The notes beneath the pieces are model-generated. The model ran no database searches and was not told the origin of the DNA. It saw only the letters and a program-made list of their open reading frames with translations. 64,000 nucleotides of DNA from Clostridiaceae bacterium (GTDB lineage Bacteria; Bacillota; Clostridia; Lachnospirales; Lachnospiraceae): the NCBI GenBank assembly GCA_009911305.1, contig QXXC01000007.1, positions 82,828-146,827 of the forward strand. The letters are read 5' to 3'. Made by a program: the position numbers and the translations under genes. Within the stretch, counting starts at the first letter, position 1, and every line of letters begins with the position of its first letter. This document shows, piece by piece, positions 49,595 to 58,858 of this stretch.

Positions 49595-50884
49595 ATGAAA
49601 ATAAGTGAAACGCTTAAGGCGCTTGATACGGAAAACGCGAAAAAGCTCATGGCAGAGCTCTACACGCAGGCAGGCGCCGATGAAAATACGGATCGCTACC
49701 GCCATGTGGCGAACGGCTTTAAGGAGGCGTACGGGGATCAGGATATCCTTTTATTCAGCTCTCCGGGACGCACGGAGATCAGCGGAAACCATACAGATCA
49801 CAACCATGGAAAGGTTCTGGCCGGCAGCATTAACCTGGACTGCGTGGGCGCGGCGGCTAAGAACGGGACGGATACCATACGGATTTTAAGCGAAACCTTT
49901 AACCAGAAATTTATTATCAGCTTAAAGGATTTAAAGCCCAGCCCCGGGATGGCGGGAACGATTGACCTGACAAAGGGGATTTTGAAGGGCTTTCAGGAAA
50001 AGGGCTATCAGGTGGGCGGCTTTGACGCGTTCATTACCAGCAATGTGATCAGCGCGGCGGGCGTCAGCTCCTCGGCATCCTATGAGATGCTGATCTGTTC
50101 CATGGTGAATACACTGTTTAACGACGGCGCCATGGACGTAGTGACCTATTCCCATATCGGAAAATACGCGGAAAACCACTACTGGAACAAGGCGTCCGGT
50201 CTTCTGGATCAGATGGCCTGCGCGGTCGGCGGCCTTGTCACCATTGATTTTAAGAATCCGGAAAAGCCGGCGGTTGAAAAGCTTTCCTTTGATTTCGGGG
50301 CGCAGGACCACAGCCTGGTGATTGTCAACACGGGCAAGGGGCATGCGGATCTGAGCGAGGATTATTCGTCCATTCCCAATGAGATGAAGAAGGTGGCGGA
50401 GTATTTCCACAAGGAGGTGTGCGCGGAGATCGACGAGTCCGCGGTGATCGCCGAGATTGCGAAGGTGCGCGCATTTGCAGGCGACCGCTCGGTGATGCGG
50501 GCTCTTCATTTCTTTGAGGAGAACAGGCGTGTGGAAAAGCAGGTGAAGGCGCTTAAGGAACATGACTTTGCCGCGTTTTTAAAGGAGATTACCGAGTCCG
50601 GGAATTCGTCGTGGAAATGGCTGCAGAATGTATACACCACAGCCGACGTGCAGGAGCAGGGGATCAGCATCGCCCTGGCGCTCACGGAACTCTTCCTGGC
50701 AGAGAAAAAGCGCGGCGCATGCCGGGTGCACGGGGGCGGCTTTGCCGGCGTAATCATGGCCATGCTCCCCAATGATCTGGTGGATGAGTATGTGGAATAT
50801 ATTGAGAAGGCAATCGGCGCAGGCAATGCGTACAGGATGAACATACGCCCGTACGGCGCGATCTGTGTCAGTGAGAAGCTGTAA
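49595..50884 (+). CDS. galK: Galactokinase-family GHMP kinase
   Basis: A 429-residue GHMP kinase: the substrate signature GRTEISGNHTDHNHG near residue 58, the ATP-loop AAGVSSSASYEM near 153, and the third motif HGGGFAG near 377. It phosphorylates galactose to galactose-1-phosphate in the Leloir pathway. It is slightly longer than typical GalK (about 390) with an N-terminal extension of about 45 residues. AAGGAG precedes the ATG. No galT or galE is adjacent. Confidence 0.88.
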   Translation: MKISETLKALDTENAKKLMAELYTQAGADENTDRYRHVANGFKEAYGDQDILLFSSPGRTEISGNHTDHNHGKVLAGSINLDCVGAAAKNGTDTIRILSETFNQKFIISLKDLKPSPGMAGTIDLTKGILKGFQEKGYQVGGFDAFITSNVISAAGVSSSASYEMLICSMVNTLFNDGAMDVVTYSHIGKYAENHYWNKASGLLDQMACAVGGLVTIDFKNPEKPAVEKLSFDFGAQDHSLVIVNTGKGHADLSEDYSSIPNEMKKVAEYFHKEVCAEIDESAVIAEIAKVRAFAGDRSVMRALHFFEENRRVEKQVKALKEHDFAAFLKEITESGNSSWKWLQNVYTTADVQEQGISIALALTELFLAEKKRGACRVHGGGFAGVIMAMLPNDLVDEYVEYIEKAIGAGNAYRMNIRPYGAICVSEKL

Positions 50885-50921
50885 ATAAACGGGATCCGGT
50901 TATCCGGGGAAAGGGAACGCG

Positions 50922-51587
50922 ATGGGGAATCAGAATCTTATTATTACCATTGAAAGAGAATACGGAAGCGGCGGCCGCATTGTAGGGCGGCGGCTGGCAG
51001 AGGAGATGGGGCTTCACTTCTACGATGATGATATTATCAAGCTGGCCTCAGAGAAAAGCGCAGTGGGGGAGCAGTTTTTCCGCCTGGCGGATGAAAAGGC
51101 GGGAAACAACCTGCTGCACCGTCTGGGCGGCGGAAGGGTGGATTTGTTTTCCAAGCCCTCTGTGGACGGCAAGCTGACCTCTCCGGAGAACCTGTTTAAA
51201 TTTCAGTCCGAGGTGATACGGGAGCTGGCGGAGAAGGAGTCCTGCGTGTTTGTGGGCAGGGCTGCGGGCTTTGTGCTGGATCAGGACGAGGAGATCGAGC
51301 GCCTGGTGCGGATCTTTGTGTATGCGGATAAGGTGAAGAAGGTGCAGAGGACCATGGAAGTGGACTGTATCGACGAGGAAAAGGCGAAGCGCCGGGTCAA
51401 AAAGATCGACCGGGAGCGGAGAGAGTATTTTAAGTATTACACAGGAAACGAATGGCATAACATCAAGAACTACGATTTGCCGATCAACACGACGCGGCTG
51501 ACGCTGGAGGAGACGGCAGAGCTCATTAAAAGCTATATCCGGATCAGAGGATTTACATGGCCGGCACAAGCTTCAAAACAGCCGTAG
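50922..51587 (+). CDS. Cytidylate kinase-like family protein
   Basis: A 221-residue P-loop-type protein of the cytidylate-kinase-like family. The N-terminus IITIEREYGSGGRIVGRRLAE carries a GSGG variant loop, with FYDDDIIKLAS, a lid-like VFVGRAAGFVL segment and a basic RRVKKIDRERREYFKYYTG. True CMP kinase activity is uncertain, since these paralogues lack the classical GKS loop. It overlaps no gene but ends just before the GTPase-NYN gene. Confidence 0.82.
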   Translation: MGNQNLIITIEREYGSGGRIVGRRLAEEMGLHFYDDDIIKLASEKSAVGEQFFRLADEKAGNNLLHRLGGGRVDLFSKPSVDGKLTSPENLFKFQSEVIRELAEKESCVFVGRAAGFVLDQDEEIERLVRIFVYADKVKKVQRTMEVDCIDEEKAKRRVKKIDRERREYFKYYTGNEWHNIKNYDLPINTTRLTLEETAELIKSYIRIRGFTWPAQASKQP

Positions 51588-51607
51588 ACGAGAGAGGTGC
51601 AAAACGG

Positions 51608-54379
51608 ATGAAAAAACTGGCGGTGGGAATCCTGGCCCATGTGGATGCAGGGAAGACGACGCTTTCGGAGGCGATGCTTCTGACAGGGGGAATGATCCGG
51701 CGGGCCGGGAGAGTGGATCACGGCGACACGTTTCTGGATACGTATGAGCTGGAAAAGCAGCGGGGGATTACGATATTTTCAAAGCAGGCGGCGCTTAAGT
51801 GGGATGAGATGGACGTGACGCTTCTGGATACGCCGGGCCACGTGGACTTTTCGGCGGAGATGGAGCGGACGCTGCAGGTGCTTGATTACGCGATTCTTGT
51901 GATCAGCGGCCTCGACGGGGTGCAGGGACACACCCGGACACTGTGGCGGCTTCTCGAAAGATACCAGATACCGGTTTTTTTGTTTGTTAATAAAATGGAT
52001 CTGGCGGCTGAAAGACGCGGGGCTATTTTAAAGGAGCTTAAGGAGGAGCTGGACGAAAACTGTATGGATTTCGGGACGCCGTGTACGGAGGAGTTCTACG
52101 AAAATGCGGCGATCGGTTCAGAGGAAGCTCTGGAGCAGTTCCTGGAGACAGGGGCGGTTGAGGACAGCCTGCTTGGGCAGATGATCAGCAGCCGGCAGAT
52201 CTTTCCCTGCTATTTTGGCTCGGCGCTGCGCGTGGACGGCGTTCACGAATTTATGAAAGGGCTGGGGAGTTACACACGTATGCCGGATTATCCGGAGCCG
52301 TTCGGGGCCAGGGTCTTTAAGATCGGCAGGGATCCGCAGGGAAACCGGCTGACCTATCTGAAAGTAACGGGCGGGCGTCTGAGCGTGAAGGACGCCTTTG
52401 GCGGGGACAAGGTGAATCAGATCCGCATCTATTCCGGCGATAAGTATGAGACCGTGAAGGAGGCTTATCCGGGCACGGTCTGCGCGGTGACAGGGCTTGC
52501 GCAGACAGCGCCGGGAAAAGGGCTTGGCGCTGAGAGGCTCGTATCTCTCCCGGTCCTGGAGCCGGTCCTTATGTACCGGGTAGAACTGCCGGAGGGGATC
52601 GACGCGGCTTCCATGCTGCCAAAGCTCAGACAGCTCGAGGAGGAGGCGCCGGAGCTGCGCCTTGTGTGGGAAGAAGCGAAAAAGGAGATTCACGCTCAGC
52701 TCATGGGTGAGATCCAGATGGAAATCCTTAAGAGCCTCATCTTGCAGCGCTTCGGCGTGGACGTTGCCTTCGGGGAGCGCAGCATCGTGTACAAGGAGAC
52801 CATTGCCGGTACGGCGGAAGGTGTGGGACACTTCGAGCCGCTGCGCCATTATGCGGAGGTTCACCTGCTTCTGGAGCCGGGAGAAGAGGGGAGCGGGCTG
52901 GCCTTTGCCACGGCCTGCAGCGAGGATCTCTTAAGCCGGAACTGGCAGAGGCTTATCCTGACTCATCTGGAGGAAAAGGAGCATAAGGGCGTCCTGACCG
53001 GCGCGCCGATCACGGATATGAAAATTACGCTGGTATCCGGGCGGGCGCACATCAAGCACACCGAGGGCGGCGATTTCCGCCAGGCCGTGTACCGGGCTGT
53101 ACGCCAGGGTCTCAGGGAGGCGGAGTCCGTACTCCTGGAACCCTTCTACGACTTCTCGCTGGAGGTCCCGGAGCGATTTACAGGGAGAGCCATGACGGAT
53201 TTGGAGCGCCTTAAGGCGCGTTTTGAAGCGCCGATGATAGACGGCGGCCAGGCCGTCCTGCGCGGGAGCGCCCCCGCGGCCTGTATGGACGGCTATCAGG
53301 CCGAGGTCACAGCCTATACCGGCGGCCAGGGCCGCCTTGACTGCGCGTTCAAAGGCTACGGTCCCTGCCATAACCCGGAGGAGGTCATTGCCGCCGCGGG
53401 CTACGATCCGGACGCGGATCCGGAAAATCCCTGCGGTTCTGTTTTCTGCAGCCACGGGGCCGGATTCATAGTGGAATGGGATCAGGTAAAAGAGTATATG
53501 CACGTAGAGGCCATGTCCGCTGCAGGCGGACAAACGCCGAAGCTCCGCACAGACGCCAGACAGGACGCCGGCGGCGGGGTTCCGGGAGCCGCCCGCCGTC
53601 CCTCCTCCGAAGAGCGCTTTATCGGCACAGACGAAGTGGACGCGATCCTTGCAAGAACGTTCCACGCAAATCAAAAAAGCGATTCCCATGCCTCTAAAAA
53701 GCGCTGGGGGAGCAGAAACAAAGCCTCTGCCTCCGGCCCGCTCCCCGCAGGCTCTTACGCGGAAAGCTACTGGCGGGGCTCTGCCTCCCATGCCGGCGGG
53801 ACGGCCCCGGCGGCCGCGTCTTTCGCCAGGGGCAGCGCAGGCGAAAAAAAGCAGGATCCCCCGGACACCCGGGAGGACTATCTCCTGGTAGACGGTTATA
53901 ACATCATCTTTGCCTGGAAGGGGCTCAAGGAGCTGGCAGACATCAACATTGACAGCGCCAGGGGCCGTCTCCTCGACATCCTCTGCAATTATCAGGGCAT
54001 GAAAAAATGCAATGTCATCGCCGTCTTTGACGCCTACCGCGTCCAGGGCCACGCGACAGAGATCCTGGACTACCACAACATCCATGTAGTATACACCCGG
54101 GAAGCCGAGACAGCCGATCAGTTCATCGAAAAATTTGCCCATCAGAACGGCAGAAAATACCGCGTGACCGTAGCCACCTCTGACTATCTGGAGCAGATCA
54201 TCATCCGCGGCCAGGGCTGCGGCCTCCTGTCCGCCAGGGAGCTCGAAGAAGAGATCGAAAAGATGAGCAGTTACATCCGGGAAGAATGCAGCCGCCCGGA
54301 ATCAGGAGCAAAACGCTACCTGTTCGATACCGTTCCGGAGGAAGTAAAACGGCAGCTCGGCGCATCAGAGCGTGTTTGA
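51608..54379 (+). CDS. TetM/EF-G-like translational GTPase fused to a YacP/Rae1-like NYN ribonuclease domain
   Basis: A 923-residue protein. Residues 1 to about 640 are an EF-G/TetM-like ribosomal GTPase: G1 AHVDAGKTT, G2 region RGITIFSKQ, G3 DTPGHVDF, G4 NKMD, then domains II-V. A low-complexity, probably disordered linker (about 640-755) leads to a NYN_YacP domain: LLVDGYNIIFAWKGL, VFDAYRVQG, TREAETADQFIEK, VATSDYLEQ, with the acidic metal-site residues in place. In B. subtilis the separate YacP/Rae1 cleaves mRNA in the ribosomal A site. The fusion would deliver this nuclease to the A site by the GTPase. Tetracycline resistance cannot be inferred. ATG 51608 is the family start, and the longer frame lacks an RBS. 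Confidence 0.85.
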   Translation: MKKLAVGILAHVDAGKTTLSEAMLLTGGMIRRAGRVDHGDTFLDTYELEKQRGITIFSKQAALKWDEMDVTLLDTPGHVDFSAEMERTLQVLDYAILVISGLDGVQGHTRTLWRLLERYQIPVFLFVNKMDLAAERRGAILKELKEELDENCMDFGTPCTEEFYENAAIGSEEALEQFLETGAVEDSLLGQMISSRQIFPCYFGSALRVDGVHEFMKGLGSYTRMPDYPEPFGARVFKIGRDPQGNRLTYLKVTGGRLSVKDAFGGDKVNQIRIYSGDKYETVKEAYPGTVCAVTGLAQTAPGKGLGAERLVSLPVLEPVLMYRVELPEGIDAASMLPKLRQLEEEAPELRLVWEEAKKEIHAQLMGEIQMEILKSLILQRFGVDVAFGERSIVYKETIAGTAEGVGHFEPLRHYAEVHLLLEPGEEGSGLAFATACSEDLLSRNWQRLILTHLEEKEHKGVLTGAPITDMKITLVSGRAHIKHTEGGDFRQAVYRAVRQGLREAESVLLEPFYDFSLEVPERFTGRAMTDLERLKARFEAPMIDGGQAVLRGSAPAACMDGYQAEVTAYTGGQGRLDCAFKGYGPCHNPEEVIAAAGYDPDADPENPCGSVFCSHGAGFIVEWDQVKEYMHVEAMSAAGGQTPKLRTDARQDAGGGVPGAARRPSSEERFIGTDEVDAILARTFHANQKSDSHASKKRWGSRNKASASGPLPAGSYAESYWRGSASHAGGTAPAAASFARGSAGEKKQDPPDTREDYLLVDGYNIIFAWKGLKELADINIDSARGRLLDILCNYQGMKKCNVIAVFDAYRVQGHATEILDYHNIHVVYTREAETADQFIEKFAHQNGRKYRVTVATSDYLEQIIIRGQGCGLLSARELEEEIEKMSSYIREECSRPESGAKRYLFDTVPEEVKRQLGASERV

Positions 54380-54390
54380 AACACGCTCTG
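54366..54390. terminator. Perfect 12-bp hairpin at the end of the GTPase-NYN gene
   Basis: CAGAGCGTGTTT and AAACACGCTCTG around a single G, overlapping the stop codon at 54377-54379. It shares GAGCGTGTTTGAAA with the ends of the MITE at 38184-38347. It is a likely transcript end, but no U-run follows. Confidence 0.55.
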
Positions 54391-54440
54391 GATCTCCTGA
54401 ATTGAAACGAAATTTTAACTTCATATCAAATCCCATCTCC

Positions 54441-54469
54441 TTGTAATTATCTTCCAATCGAGTTATAAT
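54441..54469 (+). promoter_or_regulatory. Sigma-A promoter of the Mrp antiporter operon
   Basis: TTGTAA (54441-54446), 17-bp spacer, TATAAT (54464-54469), about 88 bp before the first gene. Confidence 0.75.
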
Positions 54470-54556
54470 GTGAACGCTTGATGAAATTACAGCGCTGCGT
54501 TTTCCCGTCCATTGTCCGGTGAGCCGCGGCCTTTCGTTGGAATCAGGAGGAGTCCT

Positions 54557-55033
54557 ATGTTTTTACTATTCATGGCAGTGTGGCTAATCTTAAATGGCAG
54601 GGCAACCGTGGAAATCATGCTCTTTGGCCTTGTGATCTCAGCCGCGCTGTTTTATTTTATGTGCAGATTTATGGGGTACAGCGGCAAAAAGGAGCTTCTG
54701 CTGTTCCGCCTGTTTCCCCTGTTTATGCGCTATCTGTGGGTTCTGGTACAGGAGATTGTAAAGGCGAACGTATGTGTGCTGAAGCTCATATTGTCCCCGG
54801 ATCTGCAGCCGGAGCCGGCGTTTCTGTATTTTGACACGGATTTTAAAACGGGTACGGCCAGGATGCTTCTGGCCAACTCGATTACCCTTACGCCGGGGAC
54901 AATCACGGTTTCCGTGGAAGGGGACCGCTTCTTTGTCCATTGTCTGGACCGGGAGCTGGCTGAGGGGATGGAAGAATCGGTGTTTGTGGGCTTGCTTAAG
55001 CAAATGGAGGCAGTGGGAGAGAGATGGAGCTGA
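54557..55033 (+). CDS. mrpE: Na+/H+ antiporter subunit E
   Basis: A 158-residue membrane protein of the MnhE/MrpE family, with two or three N-terminal helices and a cytoplasmic part containing LANSITLTPGTITVSVEG, the diagnostic MnhE stretch. It is an accessory subunit of the multi-subunit cation/proton antiporter. ATG 54557 has AGGAGG at 54545-54550. The stop overlaps mrpF by 10 nt. Confidence 0.92.
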   Translation: MFLLFMAVWLILNGRATVEIMLFGLVISAALFYFMCRFMGYSGKKELLLFRLFPLFMRYLWVLVQEIVKANVCVLKLILSPDLQPEPAFLYFDTDFKTGTARMLLANSITLTPGTITVSVEGDRFFVHCLDRELAEGMEESVFVGLLKQMEAVGERWS

Positions 55034-55383
55034 TACAAAGGGCTTATGACGCGCTCCTGATTGGGAGCGTGCTGGTTTTGGCAGTGCTGATTATTTTCAG
55101 TATGCTGCGTTCCGTGCGCGGGCCGGGGATTGCGGATCGGATCATTGCAGTGAATATGATTGGGACGATGATTATCATGATCATTGCCGTGCTGTCCGTG
55201 TATCTCGGGGAGAATTATCTGACCGATATCTGCCTGATCTATGCGCTGATCAGCTTTCTGGGCGTGGTGGTGCTCTGCAAGGTCTATACAGGCGTATATC
55301 TGCAGAAAAAGCACATGAAGGCGGATTTGAATGCGATAGAGGACAACCTGATGGAACAGGGGACAGAGGAGGAGGAGAAATGA
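55024..55383 (+). CDS. mrpF: Monovalent cation/H+ antiporter subunit F
   Basis: A 119-residue three-helix protein of the MnhF/MrpF family. SVRGPGIADRIIAVNMIGT is the family signature. It carries a longer acidic C-terminal tail than usual. It overlaps both neighbours (10 nt with mrpE, 4 nt with mrpG). Confidence 0.92.
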   Translation: MELIQRAYDALLIGSVLVLAVLIIFSMLRSVRGPGIADRIIAVNMIGTMIIMIIAVLSVYLGENYLTDICLIYALISFLGVVVLCKVYTGVYLQKKHMKADLNAIEDNLMEQGTEEEEK

Positions 55384-55742
55384 TACTGGAGTGGATTCGC
55401 TTTGCGGCCGCGGCTGTGCTTCTTTTAACCGGCCTGGTATTTATGATTCTGGCCGTGTTTGGGGTCAACCGTTTTAACCGTGCCTTAAACAGGATGCATG
55501 CGGCGGCCATGGGGGATACGCTGGGGATTTTGTTTGTCATTATGGGACTTATCACGATGCGGGGCTTTTCCATGGATTCCTTAAAGCTCTTTCTGGTGAT
55601 CCTGTTTTTCTGGACGGCGTCCCCGGTTTCAGGACATATGATCAGCCGTCTGGAAGCGATGACGAACCGGGATTTGGGCGAGATTCTTATGATCCACAGG
55701 GAGACGAAGAAAAAGGAGGAGATGGCGGATGAGAGTGTTTGA
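55380..55742 (+). CDS. mrpG: Monovalent cation/H+ antiporter subunit G
   Basis: A 120-residue three-helix MnhG/MrpG protein. GVNRFNRALNRMHAAAMGDTLG matches the family signature FxDxxxRxHAxTKxxTLG in position and character. ATGA overlap with mrpF, 14-nt overlap with the next gene. Confidence 0.9.
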   Translation: MILEWIRFAAAAVLLLTGLVFMILAVFGVNRFNRALNRMHAAAMGDTLGILFVIMGLITMRGFSMDSLKLFLVILFFWTASPVSGHMISRLEAMTNRDLGEILMIHRETKKKEEMADESV

Positions 55743-55992
55743 GGCAATCCTTCTGCTGAGCCTGATCGGGTGCGCGGTATCTGTGGCCTTTACAAAGGAT
55801 CTATTAACTTCGATTATTATTTTCATGTCCTACAGCCTGATCATGTGCGTGATCTGGATTCTGCTCCAGTCTCCGGATCTGGCGGTGACAGAGGCGGCGG
55901 TCGGCGCGGGAGTTACCAGTATCCTGTTTTTTGTAACGCTTAAGAAAATCAGGGCAATCCGGAAGGAGGATCAGGATGAGCAGACCAAGTGA
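55729..55992 (+). CDS. MbhD-like subunit (equivalent of part of the MrpA C-terminus)
   Basis: An 87-residue protein with three helices. SPDLAVTEAAVGAGVTSILFFV is the MbhD/DUF4040 signature, found as part of MrpA C-termini or as the separate MbhD of membrane-bound hydrogenases. Here it stands alone, overlapping mrpG by 14 nt and the next gene by 17 nt. Confidence 0.88.
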   Translation: MRVFEAILLLSLIGCAVSVAFTKDLLTSIIIFMSYSLIMCVIWILLQSPDLAVTEAAVGAGVTSILFFVTLKKIRAIRKEDQDEQTK

Positions 55993-56938
55993 TCATTATG
56001 AAACCAGCCGGTGGTTCAAATTTACTCAGTGGGTAAACGGAGAGACGGATCCGCTAAGCTCGGGGATGGAAGCGCGCCCGGCGTGGAGAAAGCCGGACTG
56101 GGCCGGGGAGGCGGCGGAAAACGAGGAGAAAAAGGATGTAAAAGCCGGGAGCCGGATTCTTGAGACGCGCGGGATACGCTGGTTTCAGCGCGTGTACCGG
56201 ATTATGTCTGTCGTCCTGTGCCTGAGCATTATTCTGGCGCTGCTGTGGACGGTTTCCGCCCTGCCGCCGTTCGGCCATGCAGAGAATCCGGCGAATAACG
56301 AGGTGTCGGCGCGCTATATCGAGCGCGGCCTCCAGGAGACGGGGGCAGTCAATATTGTGACCGGCATGATCCTGGATTACAGGGCCTTTGATACCTTTGG
56401 GGAGTCGTGCGTGCTGTTTATCGCTTCCTGCTGCGTGCTGGTGCTTCTGAGGCTTGACTCAGAAAACGGCGGGGATCGAAAACGGAAGGAGCTGGAAGAG
56501 AATGACCGTGTTTTTGAGCCGAAAAACGACGTGATTCTCCAGAAATGCGCCTGCGTGCTGGTTCCTCTGATTTTTATATTCGGCATTTATATTATTCTGA
56601 ACGGCCATTTGTCGCCGGGCGGCGGGTTTTCCGGCGGCGCGGTGCTCGGCTCAGGGCTGATTCTGTACTTAAACGCGTTTGGATTCAAGCGGACAGAGCG
56701 TTTCTTTACAGAAAAGGTGTACCGCAGAGTGACGCTGTGCGCGCTGACCTTTTACTGCCTGGCAAAGAGCTATTCCTTTTTTACAGGCGCCAACCATCTG
56801 GAAAGCGGCATTCCTCTGGGCACGCCGGGGGCGATCATAAGCAGCGGCCTGATCCTGCCTCTGAATATCTGTGTGGGACTGGTAGTGGCCTGCACCATGT
56901 ACGCTTTTTATACGCTGTTCCGAAAAGGGGGGATGTAG
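55976..56938 (+). CDS. MbhE-MnhB fusion subunit of the antiporter
   Basis: A 320-residue protein. After a charged N-terminal segment (about 1-65) comes an MbhE-like part with ILDYRAFDTFGESCVLF, which resembles the end of MrpA. Then an MnhB domain has ILNGHLSPGGGFSGGAVLG near 210. In classic Mrp operons the first part belongs to MrpA and the second is MrpB. No hydrogenase subunits are present, so antiporter function is more likely than a hydrogenase. Confidence 0.88.
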   Translation: MSRPSDHYETSRWFKFTQWVNGETDPLSSGMEARPAWRKPDWAGEAAENEEKKDVKAGSRILETRGIRWFQRVYRIMSVVLCLSIILALLWTVSALPPFGHAENPANNEVSARYIERGLQETGAVNIVTGMILDYRAFDTFGESCVLFIASCCVLVLLRLDSENGGDRKRKELEENDRVFEPKNDVILQKCACVLVPLIFIFGIYIILNGHLSPGGGFSGGAVLGSGLILYLNAFGFKRTERFFTEKVYRRVTLCALTFYCLAKSYSFFTGANHLESGIPLGTPGAIISSGLILPLNICVGLVVACTMYAFYTLFRKGGM

Positions 56939-56939
56939 G

Positions 56940-57323
56940 ATGACGCGGCTTTTGTCAGTGAACATGGAGGCAACCGTGGCTGTGATCCTGTTCGGCGTGG
57001 GCTTTACCATGCTCTTACTCCACCGGAATCTGATCAAAAAGATTATGGGAATGAATATCATGGATACCGCGGTGTATCTGTTTCTGGCAGCCAAGGGCTA
57101 TATCGACGGGCGGACAGCGCCCATTGTGGTGGACGGGATCCAGGAAACGTCGGCCTATATTAACCCGGTTCCGAGCGGACTGGTGCTGACGGGGATCGTG
57201 GTGAGTGTCAGTACCACAGCCCTCATGCTGGCTCTCACGAAACGGCTTTATGAGCAGTACGGCTCCCTGGATCTGGACGAAATCCTGATTCTGGCCAAAG
57301 AGGAGGAGGAGAAAAGGACATGA
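56940..57323 (+). CDS. mrpC: Na+/H+ antiporter subunit C (NuoK-like)
   Basis: A 127-residue three-helix MnhC/MrpC protein, homologous to NuoK: LLLHRNLIKKIMGMNIMDTAVYLF, then DPIPQALVLT-like text here as INPVPSGLVLTGIVV. Overlaps the next gene by 4 nt. Confidence 0.92.
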   Translation: MTRLLSVNMEATVAVILFGVGFTMLLLHRNLIKKIMGMNIMDTAVYLFLAAKGYIDGRTAPIVVDGIQETSAYINPVPSGLVLTGIVVSVSTTALMLALTKRLYEQYGSLDLDEILILAKEEEEKRT

Positions 57324-58843
57324 GCATTGTGCAGAATTTTCCGTTTTTTTCGATTATACTTGCCATGTTTTCCGGAATCGTTTCCTCCATCCTTCCCGGA
57401 AAGAGGGCCAGAAACGTAAGCCTGATTATGATCGCGGCCACAACGGCTCTGTCATTCGCCGTACTGTGCTTCTGCATACGGACAGGAGAGAGCTATACGT
57501 ATATGATGGGCCATTTCCCGGCCCCCTGGGGAAATGAGATCCGGGCGGGTGTTCTGGAGGGGCTGACGGCCTCGATGTTTGGGGTCGTCATGTTTTTATC
57601 TGTGCTTGGCGGCGTGAATTACACGGCCTCAGATGTCGAGCGGTCAAAGCTGAATCTGTTTTACATCATGATCGATCTGATGCTCAGCTCCCTTCTGGCT
57701 CTGGTTTATACGAATGATCTGTTTACGGCCTATGTATTTGTAGAGATTAACACGATTGCGGGCTGCGGGCTGATCATGATCCGGCAGAAGCGAAAAAGCA
57801 TGTCTGCCGCTATCCGTTATATGATCATGAGCCAGCTTGGCTCCGGCCTGTTTTTAATCGGGCTGAGCATGCTGTATGACGTGACCGGGCATCTTCTGAT
57901 GAGCCCGGCCCGGGAATCTGTGGCGCGTATCATGGCCGGTGAAAGCTATGTGATCCCCATGCTGGTGATCCTGGCCGTTATCAGCGTGGGCCTGGCGATT
58001 AAGAGCGGACTGTACCCGTTCCACTACTGGATCCCGGATACGTACGGCTACGCGACGCCGACCGCGAGCGCCGTGCTGTCCGGCCTTGTTTCCAAGGGAT
58101 ATATTTTCCTCCTGATCAAGATTTTCTACCGGGTGCTGGGAGAGAATTTCGTGATCAGAAGCCATTTGATCAATGTGCTCTACTGCTTTGGCGTGGCCGG
58201 AATGGTGATGGGTTCGGTGCATGCGATAGCGGAAAAGGATGCGCGGCGGATGATTGCCTATTCCTCTGTGGCCCAGATCGGTTATATCTACATGGGGATC
58301 GGCCTGGGAACCGAGCAGGGGATGGTGGCTGCCGTGTTTCACATATTTACGCACTCCGTAACCAAGGCGCTCCTGTTTATCAGCGCTGTGGGGCTTTATG
58401 AGGTATCAGGCGGCAGAACGGATTACCACAGCCTGCGGGGCGCCGCTTACCGGAATTCCCTGGCAGGAATCGGCTTTGCCGTCGGCTCTCTTTCCATGGT
58501 GGGCTTCCCTATGCTCTCGGGCTTTATCTCAAAGCTTCTGTTTGCCGCGTCGGCTCTGCGCTGCCCGGGCAAGATGCTGCCGACAATCATTGTCCTGGCG
58601 GTCAGTACGACGCTCAACGCCGTCTATTTCCTGCGGCTCGTTATCACGCTGTACTCCAGGCAGCAGGGCTCTGAGAAGGACCCGGAGGGAGAAGCGAAGG
58701 AACGAAAGCGTCCGGCTTCAGGGAAGAGCTCCTGGATGCTCAGGCTGTCGATTCTCTGTCTGATTGGCCTCAATCTGTTTCTGGGCCTTATGTCCCGGCC
58801 TGTTATCCAGGCGATAACGGACGGGCTGGCGATGTTCGATTAA
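57320..58843 (+). CDS. Proton-translocating antiporter subunit, MrpD/NuoN-like (copy 1)
   Basis: A 507-residue, about 14-helix protein of the NuoL/M/N-MrpA/D superfamily. The functional Glu is in YVFVEINTIAGCGL, a helix-7 Lys region is LAIKSGLYPFHYWIPDTYG, and TASAVLSGLVSKGY and HSVTKALLFISAVG follow. It is the first of four such large subunits in this operon. Start ATGA overlaps mrpC. Confidence 0.9.
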   Translation: MSIVQNFPFFSIILAMFSGIVSSILPGKRARNVSLIMIAATTALSFAVLCFCIRTGESYTYMMGHFPAPWGNEIRAGVLEGLTASMFGVVMFLSVLGGVNYTASDVERSKLNLFYIMIDLMLSSLLALVYTNDLFTAYVFVEINTIAGCGLIMIRQKRKSMSAAIRYMIMSQLGSGLFLIGLSMLYDVTGHLLMSPARESVARIMAGESYVIPMLVILAVISVGLAIKSGLYPFHYWIPDTYGYATPTASAVLSGLVSKGYIFLLIKIFYRVLGENFVIRSHLINVLYCFGVAGMVMGSVHAIAEKDARRMIAYSSVAQIGYIYMGIGLGTEQGMVAAVFHIFTHSVTKALLFISAVGLYEVSGGRTDYHSLRGAAYRNSLAGIGFAVGSLSMVGFPMLSGFISKLLFAASALRCPGKMLPTIIVLAVSTTLNAVYFLRLVITLYSRQQGSEKDPEGEAKERKRPASGKSSWMLRLSILCLIGLNLFLGLMSRPVIQAITDGLAMFD

Positions 58844-58858
58844 AAGAGGAGAATGGAC

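Noticed and set aside
52931..54142. 403-codon open frame antisense to the GTPase-NYN gene
   Set aside because: Produced by GC-rich third positions of the real gene. Composition is typical of a shadow frame.
51608..54379. Tetracycline resistance (tetM-like) gene
   Set aside because: The GTPase part resembles ribosomal protection proteins, but chromosomal paralogues with a NYN domain are a distinct group. Resistance cannot be claimed from sequence.
55729..56938. Membrane-bound hydrogenase (Mbh) subunits
   Set aside because: MbhD/MbhE-like parts are also components of MrpA-type antiporters. No NiFe catalytic or iron-sulfur subunits are in the window.
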